Under the pieces are notes generated by a model. The model was not told the DNA's origin, made no database searches, and saw only the letters and a list, made by a program, of their open reading frames with translations. The position numbers were made by a program, and so were the translations under genes. Shown piece after piece: positions 53,201 through 57,907 of a DNA stretch of 64,000 nt (its first letter is position 1; every line of letters begins with the position of its first letter). This DNA is from Sphaerotilus montanus (GTDB lineage Bacteria > Pseudomonadota > Gammaproteobacteria > Burkholderiales > Burkholderiaceae_C), in NCBI RefSeq assembly GCF_013410775.1, contig NZ_JACCFH010000001.1, forward strand, positions 248,001 to 312,000. Direction: 5' to 3'.

Positions 53201-55035
53201 ATGCCCACCGTGGTGTTGCCGGACACCACGTTGCGCGCAGCCGCGACCGTGCCCCCGATGGTGTTGGATGCACCAAGCACGTAGAGGCCGACGCCTGAAT
53301 TGGCGAGTCTCCCGGTGCCTGCCGCGTTCAGGCCGACGATGTTGCCAGCCACGACGTTGCTGGTGGCAGTGCTGCCCAGCGTGATGCCCGTTCCGTTACC
53401 GCCCACCAGGTTGCCCGCGCCGGCCACGCTGCCACCAATCGTCACTCCGCTGACACCATTGACAAAGACACCGTGCGAGGCATTGCCCACGTCTGCCGAA
53501 CCGGCAGCATTGGTACCGATGTAATTGCCCTGCACCACCGTGCCGGCGGACCCGGCGCCGACGATGTTGACGCCGATGTTGCTGTTGCCGGAAATGACGT
53601 TGCGGTCAGCCGCCGTGGTGCCACCGATCTGGGTATCTGCCGCATTGACGACGTTCACCCCGATGACGTTGACGAGCGAGACATTGCCGTTGGCATCCGT
53701 TCCGATGTAGTTGCCAGCGACCGTGACACCCGTGCTGTCCGCGATGGCGATGCCCTGGGCCGTGAACGAATGCACCACCAGGCCGCGCACGACACTGAGG
53801 TCGCTGCCCGCCCGCAGATCCAGGCCGGTCTCGATCACGTGCCCACCGTGCAGCGCGATCCCTGGCGCGCCACCGCTGGTGCCATCGATCGTCACCCTGT
53901 CCGTGATCGGCGGCAGGGGGCTGGCGATGTTGATGGTGCCGAAGGCGCTGAAGGTGATGGCATCGGCCCCACCATTCGCGTTGGCATTGGTAATGGCCTG
54001 CCGGAGCGACCCTGCGCCGGAGTCGTTCAGGTTGGTGACGGTGTAGGTGGTCAGCGTCCCCTGCCATTCGGCCTGGGTCGCGGCGTCGAAGGCGACGGCG
54101 TGGTCGATCTGGCCGGTCCGTGCTTCCAGCGTCCAGTCACCGCCCGCTGCGGCCGAGCCAGTCAGGTCGTCGCTCGCGGCCACGTCGGCGCCCGTCAGGT
54201 CGCTCAACTGGTGGACAAAGGCTGCGCCCGTGAGGCCCTGCCCCACATCACAGCCGTAGACCAGCAGATCCGCGTCCGCGGTGAGCGCCTGTCGCCAGCC
54301 GGCCACCTCCTCGGCCCGCGCCGCGAGCACTGACGCATCGACCGTGGTCGTGCCCAGGCGCAGCAGGCCGGCGTCGCCGTGGCTGACCAGATGCACCGCC
54401 GAGAGATCCGTCCGCGTCGACAGCAACGCGGTGATCTGCGCCAGCCCGTCACGCGCCGGGTCGGTCACGACCACCTCGATCTGGCAGGATGCCGTGGCCT
54501 GGGACCACCACATCATCGCCAGCTGCGACGCCCCGTCGATGCCGCCGTCGATCACCACCAGCTCGTGCCGGACTTCGGCCTGCCAGCGCTCGGACGCGCT
54601 GGCGTCGATCCCGCTCCCGCTCAGAGACGCTGCGGCGGCCGGCGCGGACACTGCCGCGGCCGCAGGCTCGGCATCGAAGGGCGAAGCGCCCAGCCAGCGC
54701 TGGCCCTGCGCGTCGGTCCAGGGCAGCACTTCGACCGCGCCGTTCAGCCCGCTCATCTGTGCCCGACCGTCCGCATCGCCGTCGATCAGCAGCACCGAAG
54801 GGGACGCTGCGTCACCGTCCCGCGCCTGCCGGTCGGCGAGCGTGAGGTCCCAGTCCTCGACCCGGCGATCGACCACCAGCCAGTGCGTGGCGGCGGGGGC
54901 GGCCGGCGCCGCCTGCGCCGTGTCCACGCTGCGCACATCGGCCACCGGCACGCCGCCCAGCAGCAGCGCCGCGTCGGCGGAATAGAGGATGCGGGCTTCG
55001 AGTTCCTCGATGCCGGTGCGGTGGGCGGCCGTCAT
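38212..55035 (-). CDS. Giant surface-type protein (5,607 aa): LEPR-XLL-like motif, DUF4347, beta-helix, DNRLRE and cadherin-like repeats, C-terminal anchor
   Basis: Probable adhesin or surface-layer component; function inferred. There is no classical signal peptide. Residues 12-22 (LEARILYSADA) resemble the LEPR-XLL motif of giant repeat proteins. Then come DUF4347 (157-320) and four parallel beta-helix blocks, most opening with an LREAI-type motif, with NVISGN and NYIGTDATG turns (about 330-850, 970-1670, 1780-2150, 2830-3190). Between blocks are SATATV..YGATSEF modules and Ig/cadherin-like domains. A DNRLRE-like domain (about 3860-4040), ten cadherin-like repeats (about 4175-5213), a CSPG-like repeat, a Pro/Ser/Arg-rich stretch and a membrane segment (5533-5558) follow. 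Fifth gene of a six-gene operon. Confidence 0.92.
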   Translation of the reverse strand: MTAAHRTGIEELEARILYSADAALLLGGVPVADVRSVDTAQAAPAAPAATHWLVVDRRVEDWDLTLADRQARDGDAASPSVLLIDGDADGRAQMSGLNGAVEVLPWTDAQGQRWLGASPFDAEPAAAAVSAPAAAASLSGSGIDASASERWQAEVRHELVVIDGGIDGASQLAMMWWSQATASCQIEVVVTDPARDGLAQITALLSTRTDLSAVHLVSHGDAGLLRLGTTTVDASVLAARAEEVAGWRQALTADADLLVYGCDVGQGLTGAAFVHQLSDLTGADVAASDDLTGSAAAGGDWTLEARTGQIDHAVAFDAATQAEWQGTLTTYTVTNLNDSGAGSLRQAITNANANGGADAITFSAFGTINIASPLPPITDRVTIDGTSGGAPGIALHGGHVIETGLDLRAGSDLSVVRGLVVHSFTAQGIAIADSTGVTVAGNYIGTDANGNVSLVNVIGVNVVNAADTQIGGTTAADRNVISGNSNIGVNIVGAGSAGTVVQGNYIGTNAAGSADVGNASHGVFVNGVSGVTIGGSVAGAGNLVGGNGTGITLGSTATSNVVAGNIVGLNAAGTGRLANSGVGLYVLGASNTIGGTVAAARNVVSGNTTVGINISGASANGNTVSGNYVGTSISGLVAIGNSEDGIQIDSGASGNTIGGLVAGARNVVSGNNFAGIAIDGSTSVGNTVQGNYIGLSANGSAALGNAREGVSLLQSTDSVIGAVVTAGRNVIASNTLAGIAISGASGAQVLGNYIGTDANAGAARGNGQDGIRMTGSTTDSVIGGAAPGAGNLIANNTGDGVLVNTASGTSNAIFGNAITANSETGLDLGADNGVTANDFIGDGDTGANNLQNFPVLTSAASSPAGTTIAGSLTTNILGTYRIDFYANHLGGEDGTGYGEGERYLGYTTVSSGVLGTVSFTITLTDAWVNNGDRVTATATVDLGGGVYGATSEFAMNVVATASGVVVVDTTADTIDGNTTSITALGNSRGGDQRISLREAITAANNTANGATPDKIVFGINGFDAHTIALASLLPTISQAVVIDGTSDDSFAVRGDQPAIVLDGGGVVQDGLRLYTGSGGSTVRGLDFQRFTQDAIDISGSNGNTVAGNWIGVGTDGVTGRGNQQGVNVWNANNNVIGGSTAADRNVIAGNSGMGIWLGGGATGNQIQGNYVGTTAAGDAALRNDVDGILIESAGNTVGGIQAGQRNVISGNGRTGIMINLVAATGNVVIGNYIGTDSTGTADLNGTAHTSGLSGVVIVGGASGNRIGTNADGSSDTAERNVISGNNWYGVELIGSGTSNNVVQGNYIGTDVTGLVALGNSQGGVSFWDGASGNQVGSGLTGAGNVISGNETGVLVANGVSNNRVQGNLIGLGADGTTAVSNTGAGVYLYNGGTASAVTGNLIGTNADGSNDAGERNVISANYNGVALEDAEVTGNTVAGNYIGTDATGLLDRGNVVDGVLIQNGANANTIGGSSAVQHNVISGNDGTGVHIDGETSDGNVVRGNWIGVNAAGTGALGNGGHGIHIFGGADNVLVGGTGASEGNWIASPVLGGIFVKGDSSGTVIQGNRIGTDLAGSANWGTGQIGILLENGANHSLVGGAAAGAGNTVVNAGQGGSFLTGIGVLGATSTDNAFLGNTVYNSAGLGIDLGNNGVTLNDAVDADTGPNNLQNFPVLSAAGTDGSRVAIAGTINSTAYTSLRLEFFANAAGDGSGYGEGQTYLGYATVFTDGSGDSRFVVSFSKAVPAGQFISATATVMNANGTYGSTSEFSANASATGALIVDTMNDVVDGTTTSVASLLSSKGADSKISLREAIIATNNTAGHDTVFVPAGTYTLTRTGASEDLASTGDLDILQSLTLVGAGASSTIVDAAGLGDRVFDVWGSGTSAYLSGITVTGGSVSHGSGILANGSTSLTLWNSVVANNTSGTTGSGLYLAGTTFINNVTVSGNSGTSGAGIYNNSALVISNSTIAANTGSNQGAGIWSSGTSANLTLINTTISGNSSSGQGGGVYIGKTASLVNATIAGNTASTGGGIYRAAGSVTVNLLNSIVAGNTGTGTTPNPDISGAMASLGNNIIGNTTGSSGWVGSDQQDVDPLLGTLASNGGPTLTLALLAGSPAINAGAASGAPVTDQRGYYRDASVDIGAFEYNGTNPATNTAPVISSNGAGATAAVSVAEIATTVTTVTATDAEGDALSYSLSGGADAARFTIDSSTGVLSFLVAPDFESPTDSGANNIYDVTVQVTDGYLSDTQVIAVTVTNANDAPTITNGATATLAATSEDMASSGTLVSSILTSASWADADSGALQGIAVTSKAGNGTWQYSTDGSTWVSFGAVSSTSALLLGAASQVRYLPDGFNGETATFDFKAWDQTSGSAGTKVSTTTNGGSTAFSATTDNASLNVTAVNDAPVVTTTGSALACTENQSATVVDPGLTVSDVDNANLASATVSLSANFASGQDVLAFTDQNGITGSWNAGTGVLTLSGSATVANYQTALRSITCANGSDVPSTATRTVSFTVSDGVGSSNVATRDILVAGVNDAAVLSSLGNTVSHMEGGGSVVLAPSVTVADAELSAADDFSGATLALARSGGVNTQDALAFDGLNVTTSGADVFVGGVQVGTYSFTGGDLVVSFGANATQARVNTLMQNIVYWNTSDAPPASVQIDWRFDDGNTGAQGSGGALQATGSTTVTINGANDAPVNALPANAYTALDTAKTFSTANGNALQISDVDAAGGPVQFTLTATQGTLSLATTAGLTLAAGSPGTASFTYTGTVSAINTALGSGVTFTPTSGYRGLATLTLQTSDLGNSGSGGTLTDSDTLNLHVGAIVVTTTSDAGNGTVTSIANLVANDGGDGISLREAILAANNTANGASADRITFAITGTGVHTITVSSALPTVTEAVVLDASTDDSFAANASRAAIVLDGNGLNASGLVLAAGSGGSTVRGFSVVDFGQYGLLIQSDSDGNTIEGNLVGLGADGSTAAANVLGGVLVYSSGNTVGGTTALARNVLSGNGNGGVAVVGSNNAIIGNYIGTDATGTLDRGNWQDGIHLASGSGNRIGGTASAERNIISGNDRQGIEIFGAGTTGTLVQGNFIGTDATGTAALGNGAGGIWLGMGTSNHTIGGTVTGAGNLIAYNQSWSGEAGVMVESNVTGVAILGNTFVGNTGLAIDLGMDGLTANDAGDADTGANALQNTPMLYTADLQGADVRVRGEVNTTAGTTLRIEFFSSPLGSEDPTGYGEGAVYLGYTEVTTDGAGHAALDVTLTGVAPAAGDRVSATATVKTGASSYGATSEFSMNVPAAVSNQAPVITLSGSSSSYTENAGVLFDASATFTDSDTPVLTGGNLTYQVSANGSATDELGIRHQGTGAGQIGLSGNDVTYEGVVIGSHTGFGNGSTPLVLNFNGNATTTAVQALLRNITYRDTSDAPSTSTRTLSLTVSDGSGGTSAPIVVTMAVVAVNDAPVFGGLNGAPVFTEGGAAVVLDADVTLADAELTAADNFSGATLTLSRQGGANAEDALAFDGAVVTTSGADVRVNGVLVGSYTFTGGELVVTFGAGATNARVNALLQHIVYWNTSDTPPASVQIAWSFRDGNTGAQGTGGARTATGATTITLTPTNDAPAGIDRTVTLAEDSVYVFSAADFGLTDPEGHALQAVQFTTLPNTGVLTWAGVPVTAGQTVAVVDLGQLRYQPPADASGAGLASFTFAVIDAGGVANGGIDTDPTPATFTFDVSAVNDAPVLSLPGLQTTAAGTPLTLSAANGNRLTLSDVDAGGASLQLTLGTAHGTLTLASTAGLTFSTGDGTADASLVFSGSVAALQAALDGLVFAPAGGHVGAATVSVLLDDLGNAGSGGPATAAGSVQVIVGGLRFREGEAGYTGTQDTYVQDSTPTSAYGTANLVRSDDGSPLSTGLIRFDNLFGSGTGQVPLGATISSATLSIHVLERDAADFIELRRMLVGWSESSTHASLVNGVQTDASEAAASVETSFSAGQLGWNNIAVSAATVQAWLDGTAPNHGWALVSSSADTWSFASSEHADASLRPTLTIEFTAPQAPVVSVSGGSASHVEGAGATVVDPGLTLNDADSATLSMAVVQITTHHASGEDVLGFVNQNGITGTWDASAGNLTLSGTASLAHYQTALRSVTYDNTSDSPSTQPRTVTFTVRDAYADSLTVARTVSVTATNDAPSITSDGGGALAVRSVAENTTAVTTVVATDVDLPVQTLSYSITGGADAARFTIDSATGVLQFAVAPDHEAPSDANADNVYDVTVQVSDGSLTASQAIAVTVTAVNDSTPAITSGSAFSVAENSTAVTTVTATDGDLPAQTLTYSITGGADAARFTIDAATGALSFQAAPDHEAPSDANADNVYDVTVQVSDGSLTASQAIAVTVTAINDNTPAITSGSAFSVAENTTAVTTVMASDADLPAQTLAYSITGGADAARFTIDAATGALSFIAAPDHEAPSDANADNVYDVTVQVSDSSLTATQAIAVTVTAVNDNTPAITSGSAFGVAENTTAVTTVTATDGDLPAQTLTYSITGGADAARFTIDAATGALSFQAAPDHEAPSDANADNVYDVTVQVSDGGLTASQAIAVTVTGVNDNTPAITSGSAVNMAENATAVTTVTASDADLPAQTLTFSITSGADASRFTIDAATGALSFLTAPDHEVPSDANADNVYDVTVQVSDGSLTASQAIAVTVTAINDNTPAITSGSAFSVAENTTTVTTVMASDADLPAQTLAYSITGGADAARFTIDAATGALSFQTAADHEVPSDANADNVYDVTVQVSDGSLTASQAIAVTVTDANDNTPVITSGGAFSMAENTTAVTMVTATDGDLPAQTLTYSITGGADAARFTIDAATGVLSFQAAPDHEAPSDANADNVYDVTVQVSDSSLTATQAIAVTVTAVNDNTPAITSGSACGVAENTTAVTTVTATDGDLPSQTLTYSITGGADAARFTIDAATGALSFQTAPDHEAPSDANADNSYDVTVQVSDSSLTATQAIAVTVTAVNDNTPAITSGSAFGVAENTTAVMTVTATDGDLPAQTLTYSITGGADAARFTIDAATGALSFQTAPDHEAPSDANADNLYDVTLQVSDGSLTAIQAVAVAVTGTNDNTPRFTSDGGAAAVTVSVPEGVPWSGVLDVTDADQPTQALTFRISGGADAALFELDPASGLLTFRLTTDQEAPQDANHDNAYELVVSVSDGTLVGTRALTLLVTNVNEAPVLVNSQLAVAQGGQVVLDAGMFQATDPDTPDAGLVYTVSDVRSGVFERVDAPGSAITRFTQADVTAGRVVFVQSGRTATAGFSLTLSEGDWVVGPRQVEVRVQPAASAPQPDLSSDPVPSMEALPPRFESLPSPGSGLELASTAGGGLQEPLAGTGAVDRLDRITSEIAGGENGVFATRGAGRLTTTDRDSDASATAVASDAGSVRGPVLVRATTVSVPGVGLVVPGERTGSGRGSVGFPSGMAPDMARLPPGELLVMLDAPIDLSGFVQERSALLQWTPTDERSRGTTESARQQSESDDGPDLRWDSGSTVRVGGMALSVGLVFWATRATGLVASLIAVSPPWRQFDPLPVLSVNAPKQPEGTEVEWLDTDIPGSLAELAEDILDQRT
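38323..38439 (-). other. C-terminal membrane anchor and PPWRQFDPLPVL motif of the giant protein
   Basis: Residues 5533-5558 form the only long hydrophobic segment of the giant protein (GGMALSVGLVFWATRATGLV and on). It is followed at 5560-5571 by PPWRQFDPLPVL and an acidic tail. This could be a stop-transfer anchor or a sorting signal cut by a dedicated protease. Confidence 0.6.
39712..42492 (-). repeat. Nine tandem 309-bp repeats coding for cadherin-like domains
   Basis: The phrase encoding SITGGADAARFTID recurs every 309 bp, near 39890, 40199, 40508 and so on to 42362. Each unit encodes a 103-residue cadherin-like domain with AENTTAVTTV, DHEAPSDANADN and a TVTAVNDN linker that can bind calcium. 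Long stretches are identical at the DNA level. A tenth, diverged unit follows (about 39395-39712). The array is prone to gain or loss of units. Confidence 0.9.
54076..54567 (-). other. DUF4347 domain of the giant protein
   Basis: Residues about 157-320. Conserved stretches are HELVVIDGGIDG, VHLVSHGDAGLLRLG with H219, DLLVYGCDVGQGLTG with C262, and TGADVAASDDLTG. The His-Gly then Cys pattern, each after a hydrophobic strand, matches the catalytic dyad layout of caspase-fold (clan CD, CHAT-like) proteases. A proteolytic role is inferred, not known. Confidence 0.8.
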
Positions 55036-55048
55036 GGCGCGGACCGCC

Positions 55049-55972
55049 TCAGCGCGCGACCAGGGCGGGCATCGCGGCCGGGGTGGCAGGTCCGGCGGTC
55101 GGCGTGGCCGACACCCACTCGGGCTGGCAGCGCACGCCAGCCAGGACGCCGTGGTCCGGATTCGGCAGCGTCAGCCGTGCGCGGAAGGTGCGGCTGGCGG
55201 CATCGACGATCTTGTCCACCCGCTCGACCGTGGCAGTCTTGCGGGTGGCGCCGGGGTAATCGGGCTTGATCTGCACCGTGTCGCCAGCCTTCAGGCGGCC
55301 CAGGTCCGACAGCGGCAGCACCAGTTCGACCCGCAGCGGATCGAGCCGGGCGATGCGCAGGATCGGCTTGTCGTCGACCCGCTCGCCCGGATTCAGGAAC
55401 CGGTCGACGACCACGCCGTCGATGGTGGCGGCGAGTTCGCGCAGCGCGAACTGGGAGCGCGCGGTTTCGGTGTCGCTGGCGGCGGCGCGCTGCTGCTCGC
55501 GCACGGCGTCGACGCGGCGGTAGGCCACCTCGGCTTCCGAGCGGGCCTGCTCCACCGCCACCTCGGAGATGAAATTCTGACGGCGCAGGTCCTCGGCGCG
55601 CACCAGCTTGCTGCGCGCGAGTTCGGCCGCCGCGCGCGCGGCGCGCAGTTCGGCCTGGACCTCCGAGCGACTGCTCGCGGCACTCAGGTTGGCGCGCTCG
55701 ACCTCGCGCCGCAGCGTGGCCACGACCTCGCCACGGCGCACCGCGTCGCCGCGCTCGACCGCCACCGTCGCGATCACGCCCACCACCGGGCTGCCGATGT
55801 CCACCACCTGCGACGGCTCGATCAGGCACGCCAGCGGCGCTGCCTGTCCGGCGACCGCCAGCCACCCGCCTGCCAGCCACACCGCCACACGCAGGGCCGA
55901 CCGGCGCATCCGCGACCGAACGCGCCCATGACCGTGACCGAGATCCACCACTGCACACTCCAAGCTCGTCAT
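55049..55972 (-). CDS. HlyD-family periplasmic adaptor-like protein
   Basis: 307 residues. A signal-like segment (MRRSALRVAVWLAGGWLAVAG, from residue 22) suggests that translation may really start at 55909; the ATG at 55972 overlaps the SecA-like stop (ATGA). The mature part has a split lipoyl motif (GSPVVGVIATVAVERGDAVRRGEVVATL and TIDGVVVDRFLNPGERV) around an Ala/Glu/Arg-rich helical hairpin, then a beta-barrel. This is the membrane-fusion-protein fold. It sits 13 nt before the giant gene and probably serves its export. Confidence 0.85.
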   Translation of the reverse strand: MTSLECAVVDLGHGHGRVRSRMRRSALRVAVWLAGGWLAVAGQAAPLACLIEPSQVVDIGSPVVGVIATVAVERGDAVRRGEVVATLRREVERANLSAASSRSEVQAELRAARAAAELARSKLVRAEDLRRQNFISEVAVEQARSEAEVAYRRVDAVREQQRAAASDTETARSQFALRELAATIDGVVVDRFLNPGERVDDKPILRIARLDPLRVELVLPLSDLGRLKAGDTVQIKPDYPGATRKTATVERVDKIVDAASRTFRARLTLPNPDHGVLAGVRCQPEWVSATPTAGPATPAAMPALVAR

Positions 55973-57906
55973 TCTTCCCACCCGCTGTACGCCAGCCGCC
56001 CGGCACCGGCACGGTCCTGGCGCAGCAAGGCGCGCCGCTCGCGCGTCTGGGCCCACTCGTCGAGCAGCATCGCCAGCCGCCAGGCGGCCCCCGTCCAGCG
56101 CGAGGCGACCGGACGCTGCACCAGCGTAGCGACCAGCCAACCCGGCAGCCGCTGGAACAGCAAGCCTTCTCCCGCGCACAACTGGGTTTCGGCAGATCCG
56201 GGATCACCTTGACGGGCAGATCGGCCGACGAGCTGGCGCCACTGGCGCGAAGCGAGCGCATCCGCACAGACCATGGCATGCAGACCGCCCGCCGCCCGCA
56301 CCTCGGCGCTCAGCCGGATGTCGGTGCCGCGGCCGGCCATCTGGGTCGACACCGTGATGCGCCCGGGCTGGCCGGCGCGGGCGACCACCTCGTTTTCCAG
56401 CCGGCTCTGCACGGCGTTGAGCACCATCGGCCGCAGCCCGCGGGCCCGCAGCCGCAGCGCGAGCTGCTCGGAATCCGCGACCGACGCGGTGCCGATCAGC
56501 ACCGGGCGCCCCAGCGCGACCATGGCCGCCGTGCGATCGACGACCGCCTGCCAGCGCGCCTCGGCGTCGCGGTGGACCTGCACGCCCAGGTCCTGCCGCC
56601 GCGACGGATGGTGGCGGGGCATGCGCAGGACCGGCGTGCCGTAGGTGAGCGCCATCTCGGGGGCCACCTCGGCCAGCGTGCCGCTCATGCCGCCGATCTG
56701 GTGGTAGCGGCTGAACAGGCGCTGGTAGGTGAGCTGGGCCAGGGTCTGCTGGGCCGCCGGCATCGGCAGCGCCTCCTTCAGCGCGAGCAGCTGGTGCAGG
56801 CCGCGCGACCACTGCCGCTCCGGTGCGGCCCGCCCGGTGATCGGGTCGATGAAGACGATGGCCTCGTTCTGGACCGCGTAGTCCCGGTCGCGCTGCAGCG
56901 CATGCAGCACGGTCAGCGCCCGCAGCACCCAGTCCTCGCGCCAGCGCAGGTCAGACCACGGCCGCTGCGCCGCCCAGGACTGCGCGGCGAGCCAGTCCCG
57001 GCCGGCGCGGGTCAGCCGCACGCTGGCCGCACCACTGCCGGTGGCGGGCACGACCACGGCATGCCGCGCAGTGTCGACCGCCCGCGCCCGGTCAAGCAGC
57101 GCGCGCAGGTCGTCTTCGGACAAGGTCTGTGCGCCAAGGCCGGACAGGATCAGCGGCACACGCGCCTCGTCGCACAGCACGCTGTCGGCCTCGTCGATCA
57201 GCGCCAGGCAGAGTCCGCGCAGCAGCGGGCCGCGGTCGGGGTCGGCCGCGTCCGACCAGGCGAGCTGTCCGCCGGCCCGCCCGTGTGCGACCCGGTCGCG
57301 CAGGTGGTCGAACGCCACTTCGCGCGCAGCGGCGTAGGTCACCTCGGCACCATAGGCCGCGCGGCGCTGCGCCGGTGTGGAGGCCGCCGTCACGCAGCCC
57401 ACGCGCAGGCCGAGCGCGGCGTAGAGCGGCCCCAGCTCGGCAGCGTCGCGCTCGGCCAGGTAGTCGTTGGCCGTGAGCACATGGGCGGGCACGCCAGCCA
57501 GTCCGGCGCAGGCCGCGGCCAGGAACATCGCCACGGTCTTGCCCTCGCCCGTGGCCATCTCGACCAGACAGCCCTGCAACATCGTCCAGGCCGCCAGGTA
57601 CTGGGACTCGTGCGGCACGAAGCCGAGGTGCTGCTGTACCAGACCGGCCAGCCGGAGGAAGACGCGGGCGCAGAGCCTGGGCGTGTAGCCCTCGCTGCGC
57701 AGGTGGTAGAGCGTGCGCGGCCAGGCGGCCTCGTCGGGTGCGGGGCGTTGCAAGGCGGCCAGAAAGTCGGCGCGCCCGCGGCGGACCCGCCACGCGGTGC
57801 GCACGGCCAGCGCGAGGGGCCGGGGTGCGGTCCGCTGCGGATAGGCCCCCCAGATCGGTCCCGGACGCACCAGCGCCATGGCCGAAGCCGAAGCGGTGCC
57901 GGCCAT
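55969..57906 (-). CDS. SecA-like ATPase, short accessory form
   Basis: 645 residues against ~900 for housekeeping SecA. SecA motor motifs are intact: Walker A ATGEGKT (118-124), TANDYLAERDAAELG, LIDEADSVLCDEARVPLI (DEAD at 238-241), IGGMSGTLAE, QMAGRGTDIRL (GRGTD at 525-529) and GRSARQGDPGS (561-571). The C-terminal helical scaffold/wing is mostly missing and there is no zinc tail. Start at 57906 with GGAGG 8 nt upstream, 1 nt after the M50 stop. Its place among HlyD-like genes suggests a dedicated motor for the giant protein; it could instead act as a helicase-like regulator. Confidence 0.88.
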   Translation of the reverse strand: MAGTASASAMALVRPGPIWGAYPQRTAPRPLALAVRTAWRVRRGRADFLAALQRPAPDEAAWPRTLYHLRSEGYTPRLCARVFLRLAGLVQQHLGFVPHESQYLAAWTMLQGCLVEMATGEGKTVAMFLAAACAGLAGVPAHVLTANDYLAERDAAELGPLYAALGLRVGCVTAASTPAQRRAAYGAEVTYAAAREVAFDHLRDRVAHGRAGGQLAWSDAADPDRGPLLRGLCLALIDEADSVLCDEARVPLILSGLGAQTLSEDDLRALLDRARAVDTARHAVVVPATGSGAASVRLTRAGRDWLAAQSWAAQRPWSDLRWREDWVLRALTVLHALQRDRDYAVQNEAIVFIDPITGRAAPERQWSRGLHQLLALKEALPMPAAQQTLAQLTYQRLFSRYHQIGGMSGTLAEVAPEMALTYGTPVLRMPRHHPSRRQDLGVQVHRDAEARWQAVVDRTAAMVALGRPVLIGTASVADSEQLALRLRARGLRPMVLNAVQSRLENEVVARAGQPGRITVSTQMAGRGTDIRLSAEVRAAGGLHAMVCADALASRQWRQLVGRSARQGDPGSAETQLCAGEGLLFQRLPGWLVATLVQRPVASRWTGAAWRLAMLLDEWAQTRERRALLRQDRAGAGRLAYSGWEE

Positions 57907-57907
57907 T

